Positions 1 through 5,219 of a DNA stretch of 5,219 nucleotides are shown piece by piece. Source of the stretch: Chloracidobacterium sp. UBA7659 (GTDB taxonomy: Bacteria; Acidobacteriota; Blastocatellia; Pyrinomonadales; Pyrinomonadaceae); NCBI GenBank assembly GCA_002483395.1, contig DLHV01000263.1, forward strand, positions 2,699 to 7,917, in the 5' to 3' direction. The notes beneath the pieces are model-generated. The model was given only the letters and a program-made list of their open reading frames with translations. It was not told the DNA's origin and did not search any database. The stretch's first letter is position 1, and each line of letters begins with the position of its first letter. The translations under genes were made by a program, and so were the position numbers.

Positions 1-1
1 T

Positions 2-214
2 TCAAGCGTGCTCGCGGTCATCCTCCTCGCCCGCCGCATATTCGAAACGTGGGTCCTTTGGATACTCGTCGATATCACCAGCATCGGTTTGTATTCGGTA
101 AAAGGCGTAAAACTCATCGCCGTCGAGTACGTCATCTTCCTCGCCCTCGCCGTCCTCGGAGTCCTTAGCTGGTATCGCCTTTGGAGAAAAGAGGAGCTTG
201 TCACGGTCGAGTAG
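2..214 (+). CDS. pnuC: PnuC-family nicotinamide riboside transporter, C-terminal part (5' end outside window)
   Basis: PnuC proteins are inner-membrane facilitators that take up nicotinamide riboside (a vitamin B3 form) for NAD synthesis; full-length members are usually about 190-240 residues, so only the last third is visible. The frame is open to the left edge and ends at TAG 212-214. The visible protein shows the family's C-terminal pattern: an Arg/Glu-Thr-Trp step, then W-V-L-W-I-L-V-D, S-I-G-L-Y, a K-G turn, an A-V-x-Y-V-I-F-L-A-L-A-V-L-G membrane helix, a Ser-Trp and a short charged tail. A GTG at 8 is probably internal, since the match starts mid-protein. The opposite strand has an open acidic frame (2-229), but comparison with the partial copy at 596-664 puts most changes in plus-strand third positions, supporting this strand. 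Identification is by recalled family pattern, not a search. Confidence 0.8.
   Translation, partial: SSVLAVILLARRIFETWVLWILVDITSIGLYSVKGVKLIAVEYVIFLALAVLGVLSWYRLWRKEELVTVE
161..214 (+). repeat. Direct repeat copy A: last 17 codons plus stop of pnuC
   Basis: This 54-bp stretch aligns without gaps to 611-664 (44 of 54 bases identical by hand count). Nine of the ten differences are transitions. The repeat ends exactly at the stop codon (TAG here, TAA in copy B), and no similarity is visible downstream of it. The weaker similarity upstream is covered in the pseudogene entry. Confidence 0.85.
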
Positions 215-307
215 CCGGGACACGCGCAACCGAGATTTTACGCTACTTTATTGATTCTAAGGCATTTAGCGGCACACTGGTCAAAAGTTGTCCCAGGGTT
301 GTCCCGG
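215..307. repeat. Long-spaced inverted repeat CCGGGACA / TGTCCCGG
   Basis: CCGGGACA begins directly after the pnuC stop codon (215-222) and its exact reverse complement TGTCCCGG occurs at 300-307, inside the second tandem unit. The 8-bp arms are 77 bp apart. The left arm adds a fifth member to the TGTCCC/GGGACA cluster and links it to the pnuC end. By length alone the pair could be chance; the shared core with the tandem array makes it more credible. Confidence 0.45.
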
Positions 308-319
308 TCTTGTCCCAGA
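287..319 (+). repeat. Three tandem 11-bp repeats with TTGTCCC core
   Basis: Three units follow head to tail: GTTGTCCCAGG (287-297), GTTGTCCCGGT (298-308) and CTTGTCCCAGA (309-319). TTGTCCC is invariant and starts at 288, 299 and 310, an exact 11-bp period, close to one helical turn, so the cores would lie on one face of the DNA. This layout is typical of protein-binding arrays (operators, iterons or recombinase arm sites). Which protein binds, if any, cannot be told from the sequence. Confidence 0.75.
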
Positions 320-332
320 GTGCTTTGGGACA
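311..332. repeat. Inverted repeat TGTCCCA-N8-TGGGACA
   Basis: The third tandem unit is mirrored by TGGGACA at 326-332, giving a perfect 7-bp inverted repeat with an 8-bp spacer. As a dyad it fits a dimeric regulator or recombinase site. As RNA it could form a short stem, but no T-run follows on either side, so it is a poor terminator. Confidence 0.6.
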
Positions 333-385
333 TGTAAATACTTGAAACCACAGTCTTTAATCGATTTTGTCACGCGATTTTTCTC

Positions 386-430
386 TTTTTTAAAAAAACT
401 TTTTCCCGAGCGTTTTTAAGGAAAAAAAGT
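386..430. terminator. AT-rich inverted repeats, possible bidirectional terminator for the convergent genes
   Basis: A self-complementary T6A6 run (386-397) is followed by ACTTTTTCC (398-406), a 13-base loop, and GGAAAAAAAGT (420-430). The arms pair over about nine bases with a two-base bulge, giving a hairpin edged by A/T tracts in both directions. The place, between two convergent genes, suits a shared terminator. The stem is weak and A/T-rich rather than GC-rich, and it lies about 170 bp past pnuC and 270 bp past the permease, so this is tentative. Confidence 0.25.
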
Positions 431-595
431 GTCTTTTCAAAGATCATCCGGCTCTTGCCGAATTAATATAAACTGTATCATAACGTTGCACCGATGTCAA
501 GATGTGTTATTGATGGAACACCCATCACCGTGAATTCAGATATTAATTGCAACTTTTGAAAAAACTCAAGGTAAACAGCGATGTCCTCGTGTGAC

Positions 596-664
596 GTTGC
601 GATGTTTAGAGTTCGTAGCTGGTACTGCCTTTGAAAAAAAAAGGAGCTTGTCACAGTCGAATAA
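596..664 (+). pseudogene. Decayed remnant of a second pnuC 3' end
   Basis: Read on the plus strand, this segment encodes V-A-M-F-R-V-R-S-W-Y-C-L-stop-K-K-K-E-L-V-T-V-E-stop, against L-A-V-L-G-V-L-S-W-Y-R-L-W-R-K-E-E-L-V-T-V-E-stop in the intact gene. The Trp codon TGG has become TGA (632-634), and the terminal stop is kept in register (664). Within 611-664, six of ten differences from copy A are at third codon positions, so the two copies first diverged while coding. Eight of ten replace G/C in copy A by A/T in this copy, or are neutral in that direction except one, as expected for unselected drift. Similarity may reach back to about 575 (Thr-Ala-Met against Ile-Ala-Val) if a few codons were lost, but that is uncertain. 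No start or upstream body of the gene remains. It could be a leftover of a tandem duplication or a gene end displaced by integration. Confidence 0.65.
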
Positions 665-700
665 CGCCGTTTTCCTGCCAAGCCTTCTTAGAGAATCGAG

Positions 701-3700
701 TTACGTACCAGACGCTAGCTGATCCGACCGTCCGTATTTCAGATAGAGAGCGGGGATTACGATCATGTTCAGAAATGTCGATGTTACAATGCCGCCGAGG
801 ATGACGACGGCCATTGGTTGTTGAATTTCCTTGCCCGGTTCGCCGGCGCCGAGGGCTAACGGGACGAGGCCGATGCCTGTGACAAGTGCGGTCATGAGGA
901 TTGGCGAAAGGCGTTCCATTGAGCCCTGGACAATGGCTTCTTTGAATGTTTTCCCTTCAAACTGAATGAGGTGTTGATAGTGCGAAATGAGCATAATACC
1001 GTTTCGCGTGGCGATGCCGAAGAGCGTAATGAACCCGACGAGCGAAGCAATCGACAATGTGCCGCCCGACAAAAACACCATAACGACACCGCCGATCAGA
1101 GCAAGAGGAAGGTTTGCCATTACGAGGACCGCAGCACGGGCCGAATCGAGCGCGATGAAGAGCAGTAGAAAAATTCCTGCGATGGCGACGACCGAGAGAA
1201 GGAGTATCTGCGTCGAAGCTTTTTCCTGTGCCTCGAACTGGCCGCCATATTGAACAAAGTACCCCTGAGGAAGCGCGACATTGTTGCCGATGCTGTTTCG
1301 CACATCGTTTATGACACTTCCGAGATCGCGGTCGGCGACATTCGCCTGAATGATTATCCTTCGCTGGACGTTCTCGCGATTGATCGTGTTCGGCCCCTGA
1401 TCCGTGCGAACTTCGGCGACCTGTGCGATCGGAACTTTTGCACCAGAAGGCGTGTCGATAAGCGTTCGGCCTATGGCGTCGAGAGACGCACGCGACGCAT
1501 CCTCAAAACGGATCAGCACGTCGTAAGTGCGCTGATCTTCCAACACTTGCGAAGCGACGTGGCCGTTAAACGCGGTATCGACGGTTTCGGCAAGGTCTTC
1601 GGCCTTGATGCCGAGAGCGGCGGCTTGTTCGCGGTTCAGCGTTATTTGAACTTGCGGAACGCCGACTTGCGGCTCGACGAGCAGATCGACCACGCCGTCA
1701 ATCTGGGACATCTGTTCGCGGATCTCGCCTGCTTTTGTGCGAAGCGTCGCAAGATCGGGACCGAAGAGTTTGATCGCTATCTGCGCGCGCGTGCCCGAGA
1801 GAAGATGGTCGATGCGGTGCGAGATCGGCTGGCCGACTTCGGCTTCGACGCCGGGAATCTGCGCGAGCTTTTGCCTCACTTCCTCGGTAACTTCGTCGTG
1901 CGAGCGCTTCCCTTCTTTTGTTACAACCTCGATCTCGCTCATATTGACGCCGGCGGCGTGTTCGTCGAGTTCGGCGCGCCCCGTTCGGCGCGTAGTCGAA
2001 ACGACCTCGGGAACACTCAGCAGAACATTCTCGACGACTTGGCCCATGCGGTTCGATTCTTTAAGCGATGTTCCCGGCGGCAAACTTGCGTTGATGTTAA
2101 AAGTTCCCTCGTTGAACGGCGGCAGGAATTCGCGTCCCATCAGGAAGAATAGCGAGATCGCGACGACCAACATGGCAGCGGAAACGCCGATGATCTTGAA
2201 AGGATTTCGAAGCGTCCATGCGAGGTCCTTTGCATAACGTCTTTTCAGGAGCGCAACCAGGCGCGAATCGGCTTCGTCGTGTATAAGACGCGAATGGCCG
2301 AGCAGGTAATAACACAGCGCCGGCGTGACGGTCAGAGCGACGAGAAGCGAAGCCGTTATCGAGATCACATAGGCAAAGGACAGCGGCGCGAACATTCGTC
2401 CCTCGAAACCGCCGAGGCTAAAGAGCGGCAGAAAGACAAGGACGATGATCAACGTCGCAAAAAAGATCGAGCTGCGGATCTCGACCGAGGCGTTATAGAT
2501 CACGGTCAGGACGGGCTCTGGCGTATCTCGCTGAGCGTTTTGTTTCAAACGGCGAAACGCATTTTCGACGCCGATTATGGCGTCATCGACGAGCGCGCCG
2601 ATCGCGATCGCCATGCCGCCGAGCGTCATCGTATTTATCGTGATGTCGAAATAGCTCATCACAAGTATCGCCGAAACAAGCGAGAGCGGGATTGCCGTCA
2701 GGCTGATGAACGTCGTTCGGAAATTCCAGAGAAATAAAAAAAGAACAATGGTCACCATTATTCCGCCTTCGATGATCGACGCTTTAATATTGCCGACTGC
2801 GCGTTCGATAAAATCGGCCTGACGAAAAGCTTTGGTATCGATCTTAACATCGGCGGGAAGCGAAGGTTTGAGCGATGCAAGTGTCGTCTCGATGTTTTCC
2901 GTCAGTTCGAGCGTATTAGCGTTCGGCTGCTTTTGAATTGTCGCAACAACAGAAGGTTGTCCGTTGAAACTGCCGTCGCCGCGTTTTAACGCCGGTGCTT
3001 CCTGAACGGTCGCAATATTTTTTACAAGTATCGGAACATTGTCGCGAACCGTGATGACCGAGTTTCCGAGGTCTTCGACAGAGTAGGCACGAGCGCGGAT
3101 TCGGATAAGGTATTCCTCATTAGGCCGCTCCATAAATCCGCCGGATGCGTTCGAGTTTGATTCGCTAACCGCCTCTACAACCTCCTCAAGGGTCAATCGG
3201 TGATCCGTCAACTTCGCGGGATCGATAAGAATTTGAAATTGTTTCAGCTCGCCGCCGATCACCATCACCTGCGAAACGCCTGAAACACCGAGTAATCGAG
3301 GCCGAACTATCCAATCCGCCAGCGAACGAAGCTCCATCGGCTTTGTCTCGGTGCTGGTAATGGAGATTTCCATGATCTCGCCCATCGTCGATGAGATCGG
3401 GCCGAGAACCGGAGGCGAAACACCGGCCGGAAGCCGCACTTGCTGCAGTTTTTCTGTAACAAGTTGACGTGCCCGATAGATGTCGGTCGAAAATTCGAAC
3501 TCGACAAATACGATGGAAATACCGATAGCCGAATTCGAACGCACACGAAAAACGCCCGCCGTCCCATTCATCGCGGATTCGATCGGAAGCGTTACCAGCG
3601 ACTCGACCTCTTCCGGCGCAAGTCCGTGCGATTCGGTAAGAACAGTTACGGTCGGCGCCGTTAGATCGGGGAAAACATCAACCGGTGTCCTGAAGGCAAC

Positions 3701-3787
3701 GAAGCCGCCATAGATAAGCAGTGCACTCGCGGCGACAAGAACCAGAAGCCGGTGTTTCAGCGAAAATGCGATTATACGATTCAGCAT
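701..3787 (-). CDS. Efflux RND transporter permease, heavy-metal (CusA/CzcA, HME) branch
   Basis: This 1028-residue inner-membrane proton antiporter is the pump of a tripartite efflux complex; its length is normal for HME-RND proteins (about 1020-1050). TM1 is at ~10-32, a first periplasmic loop (porter domain) at ~33-337, TM2-TM6 between ~338 and 495, TM7 at ~530-551, a second periplasmic loop to ~858, then TM8-TM12 to ~1016. The proton-relay motif in TM4 reads A-I-G-A-L-V-D-D-A-I-I-G-V-E-N (395-409), with Asp401/Asp402. This resembles the HME subgroup with a double Asp and a following R-R-L, not the CzcA type (D-F-G...D-G-A) or CusA type (V-D-A-A). By alignment to recalled E. coli CusA, the copper-binding Met573, Met623 and Met672 correspond to Asn566, Met616 and His661, so the triple-Met site is not kept. 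Start is ATG 3785-3787, four bases after the adaptor stop, preceded by a weak A-rich stretch rather than a strong Shine-Dalgarno, which suggests translational coupling. Substrate: probably a metal cation, not settled. Confidence 0.95.
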   Translation of the reverse strand: MLNRIIAFSLKHRLLVLVAASALLIYGGFVAFRTPVDVFPDLTAPTVTVLTESHGLAPEEVESLVTLPIESAMNGTAGVFRVRSNSAIGISIVFVEFEFSTDIYRARQLVTEKLQQVRLPAGVSPPVLGPISSTMGEIMEISITSTETKPMELRSLADWIVRPRLLGVSGVSQVMVIGGELKQFQILIDPAKLTDHRLTLEEVVEAVSESNSNASGGFMERPNEEYLIRIRARAYSVEDLGNSVITVRDNVPILVKNIATVQEAPALKRGDGSFNGQPSVVATIQKQPNANTLELTENIETTLASLKPSLPADVKIDTKAFRQADFIERAVGNIKASIIEGGIMVTIVLFLFLWNFRTTFISLTAIPLSLVSAILVMSYFDITINTMTLGGMAIAIGALVDDAIIGVENAFRRLKQNAQRDTPEPVLTVIYNASVEIRSSIFFATLIIVLVFLPLFSLGGFEGRMFAPLSFAYVISITASLLVALTVTPALCYYLLGHSRLIHDEADSRLVALLKRRYAKDLAWTLRNPFKIIGVSAAMLVVAISLFFLMGREFLPPFNEGTFNINASLPPGTSLKESNRMGQVVENVLLSVPEVVSTTRRTGRAELDEHAAGVNMSEIEVVTKEGKRSHDEVTEEVRQKLAQIPGVEAEVGQPISHRIDHLLSGTRAQIAIKLFGPDLATLRTKAGEIREQMSQIDGVVDLLVEPQVGVPQVQITLNREQAAALGIKAEDLAETVDTAFNGHVASQVLEDQRTYDVLIRFEDASRASLDAIGRTLIDTPSGAKVPIAQVAEVRTDQGPNTINRENVQRRIIIQANVADRDLGSVINDVRNSIGNNVALPQGYFVQYGGQFEAQEKASTQILLLSVVAIAGIFLLLFIALDSARAAVLVMANLPLALIGGVVMVFLSGGTLSIASLVGFITLFGIATRNGIMLISHYQHLIQFEGKTFKEAIVQGSMERLSPILMTALVTGIGLVPLALGAGEPGKEIQQPMAVVILGGIVTSTFLNMIVIPALYLKYGRSDQLASGT

Positions 3788-3791
3788 CTTT

Positions 3792-5219
3792 TTACGTTTC
3801 GTGCGAGTGCGCGCCAGGCTCCGCCGGGCGAAGCTCCTGAAGCTTTAACTGATATGCACCTTGAGTAACGACTCGCTCACCTTTCTCCAGGCCGGTAAGA
3901 ACCGCGATCTTGTCACCATATTCGTCGCCGACAGTTACCTCGCGGCGGTGAAATTCCTCGCCCGAAAGGAGCACGTAAACAATGCGCTTGCCTTCGTGTT
4001 CGAGCACCGCTTCTTTCGGCACCATCATTGCGGTTACAGTCTGTTCGGCGTCGAGTTGCACATTCGCCTGCATACCGAGGCGCAGAGCGCGGCCCGCATT
4101 TTCTACTACAAATATCACGTTAGCGGCGCGGGTCTGTTCGTTGATCGTTGCGCCGATATCGAGCACCGAACCATTGAATTGTTGCGGATAAGCGGATGTT
4201 GTGAATGTGGCCGTCCGGCTTCCACCAAGCACACTGAGGTCACGCTCGAAAATCGGTGCTTCGACATAAACCGTGTCCAGATTGCTCACTTCAATGATCG
4301 CATCCCCGGGCGACACTTGTTCGCCAATTGATTTATTTACTTTTGTGATATATCCGCTAAACGGTGCGGCGACTGTAAAAGTACTTGACGTACGCAATGC
4401 GCCTTGTGCTAGAGACGGATCGATCCTTGCTGGCGGAATCGGACGCGCCGCGTTTAATGCCGCCAGGCGTTTGACCGCCGCGTCATATGAGCCTTGCGCC
4501 GAATCGGCTTCGGTTTGCGAGGTCTGCATTTCCTTTTGAGAAACCACGCCGGATTCGTAAAGCTTGCGGTCACGAGCAGCTTCACGTCTAGCGGCTTCGA
4601 GACGAACGCGCGCAGTTTCAACATCACCTGCGCCGTCCCGGCGGTCCGCTTCGAGGCGAGCGTTCTCAATTGCGACCTGAGAATTCTGCGCCTGCGTTTG
4701 TATTCGCTGAGAATCGGCTTGCGCGATTGCAGCGCGTGTTTGTGCTTCTTCCGCAGCGGTCGCCGTTTGTTGAACAACCGCAATCGGCTGACCGCGCGAC
4801 ACAAACTGACCGATCTGCGGAAGCGGGCGATTACTTAAAATCCCCCCAACCGGCGTCGAAACGAGCGCCTGGCTGTTAGCGGCGGGAACGACACGCCCAA
4901 TGCTCGTGATCTGTCGTGAGACGGTTTGTTCCTCGGCCTGCGCGAGCTTCATACGGATCAGCCATTGCTGCTCCATAAGAAACTTGACCGTCCCCATGTA
5001 ATTCTTTTCATTTTCCACGGCGGGTGGTTCGTTCGAACCTACGCCGCGCCACCACGCAGCGAAGAGCGCGAGTGCGACAACGACTAACAGGAGCGCACCG
5101 CCGATAAGCAAACTCTTAGAAGAAATGGCCCTCGTCGCAGGACTGTCCTCTATTTTATCCGCGGGTGTTTGTTCCTTTCTTTCAACGATTTCTTTTTCAA
5201 CCATTTCTTGTTCATTCAA
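3792..5219 (-). CDS. RND efflux periplasmic adaptor (membrane fusion protein, HlyD/CusB/CzcB type)
   Basis: This periplasmic adaptor joins the RND pump to an outer-membrane channel. A highly charged cytosolic N-terminus (~1-34) is followed by one membrane anchor (~36-57, ending Ala-Trp-Trp-Arg); there is no lipoprotein cysteine, so it is anchored by the helix. The segment 76-108 (Val-Lys-Phe...Glu-Gln-Gln-Trp...Gly-Arg-Val) resembles the entry strand of HME adaptors. Then come a first lipoyl half (~110-151), a long Ala/Glu/Arg-rich coiled-coil hairpin (~152-258), the second lipoyl half (~280-312, A-P-F-S-G-Y-I), a beta-barrel (~315-392) and a membrane-proximal domain (~395-460). It ends in a short His-containing tail (His471, His473). 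About 475 residues is normal to slightly long. The frame reaches the right edge, where a TTG codon (5217-5219) could be a start; the first ATG is at 5202-5204. The true start may be outside. It is the upstream gene of an operon with the permease; a promoter and any TolC-like gene would lie beyond 5219. Confidence 0.93.
   Translation of the reverse strand: MNEQEMVEKEIVERKEQTPADKIEDSPATRAISSKSLLIGGALLLVVVALALFAAWWRGVGSNEPPAVENEKNYMGTVKFLMEQQWLIRMKLAQAEEQTVSRQITSIGRVVPAANSQALVSTPVGGILSNRPLPQIGQFVSRGQPIAVVQQTATAAEEAQTRAAIAQADSQRIQTQAQNSQVAIENARLEADRRDGAGDVETARVRLEAARREAARDRKLYESGVVSQKEMQTSQTEADSAQGSYDAAVKRLAALNAARPIPPARIDPSLAQGALRTSSTFTVAAPFSGYITKVNKSIGEQVSPGDAIIEVSNLDTVYVEAPIFERDLSVLGGSRTATFTTSAYPQQFNGSVLDIGATINEQTRAANVIFVVENAGRALRLGMQANVQLDAEQTVTAMMVPKEAVLEHEGKRIVYVLLSGEEFHRREVTVGDEYGDKIAVLTGLEKGERVVTQGAYQLKLQELRPAEPGAHSHET

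Larger units (their letters stand above)
215..700. other. Convergent intergenic region between pnuC and the efflux operon
   Basis: This 486-bp gap is bounded by the 3' ends of pnuC (plus) and the RND permease (minus) and is visibly richer in A/T than the genes. It contains five TGTCCC/GGGACA hexamers between 217 and 332, an AT-rich inverted repeat around 386-430, small hairpins at 449-460 (CGGC-TCTT-GCCG) and 511-527 (TGATGG-AACAC-CCATCA), and the decayed pnuC 3' copy. No intact gene is supported. The short minus-strand frame at 478-681 runs antisense through the pnuC remnant and matches nothing I know. No strong canonical terminator is visible for either gene. Confidence 0.7.

Noticed and set aside
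2..229. Minus-strand acidic open frame of 75 codons opposite the pnuC end
   Set aside because: Its Asp/Glu-rich stretch is the antisense of hydrophobic membrane codons. The plus strand gives a convincing PnuC C-terminus, and differences between the two repeat copies fall mainly in plus-strand third positions. It has only a TTG start and no visible ribosome binding site.
287..332. CRISPR array
   Set aside because: The repeat unit is 11 bp with no spacers and only three copies, and no cas gene is present.
455..481. Possible plus-strand sigma-70 promoter (TTGCCG, then TATCAT)
   Set aside because: Spacing is only 15 bases and no plus-strand gene follows it; such matches are expected by chance in AT-rich gaps.
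478..681. Minus-strand open frame of 67 codons downstream of the permease
   Set aside because: It runs antisense through the pnuC remnant, resembles no family I know, and has no convincing ribosome binding site.
1250..2152. Long plus-strand open frame of 300 codons (and a second one at 1737-2237)
   Set aside because: Both lie fully antisense to the permease, whose domains and motifs are continuous across this stretch. The translations are Arg/Asp-rich with no recognisable family pattern, as expected for reverse-strand shadows of a gene with few stop codons.

Overview
The window looks like chromosomal DNA of a diderm (Gram-negative-type) bacterium of medium GC content. The main evidence is an inner-membrane RND pump encoded with its periplasmic adaptor, a pair that only makes sense in a cell with two membranes. 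The phylum cannot be fixed from this sequence; an environmental lineage such as Acidobacteriota would fit the style of the proteins, but that is a guess.

Layout. At the left edge, on the plus strand, lies the last ~70 codons of a gene recognisable as pnuC (vitamin B3 / nicotinamide riboside transport), ending at 214. From 215 to 700 there is an AT-richer gap with no intact gene. It holds a compact group of TGTCCC/GGGACA motifs (three in tandem at an 11-bp period, two inverted), an AT-rich inverted repeat, and at 596-664 a decayed second copy of the pnuC 3' end. From 701 to the right edge, on the minus strand, a two-gene operon fills the window: a membrane fusion protein (transcribed first, 5' end at the right edge) followed 4 bases later by a 1028-residue CusA/CzcA-type RND permease. 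pnuC and the operon are convergent, so 215-700 is a shared 3' region.

How the genes work together. The adaptor and permease should assemble with an outer-membrane TolC-type channel, not present here, into a tripartite efflux pump. The permease belongs by its TM4 motif to the heavy-metal (HME) branch. However, two of the three methionines that bind Cu(I)/Ag(I) in E. coli CusA are replaced (by Asn and His), so copper/silver specificity should not be assumed. pnuC is functionally unrelated.

The two conserved genes are ordinary in kind. The least explained part is the convergent gap: a divergent duplicate of a gene's 3' end next to a phased repeat cluster, which may be the scar of a past integration or of a pnuC duplication. 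I see no clear evidence of a new multi-gene system in this window.
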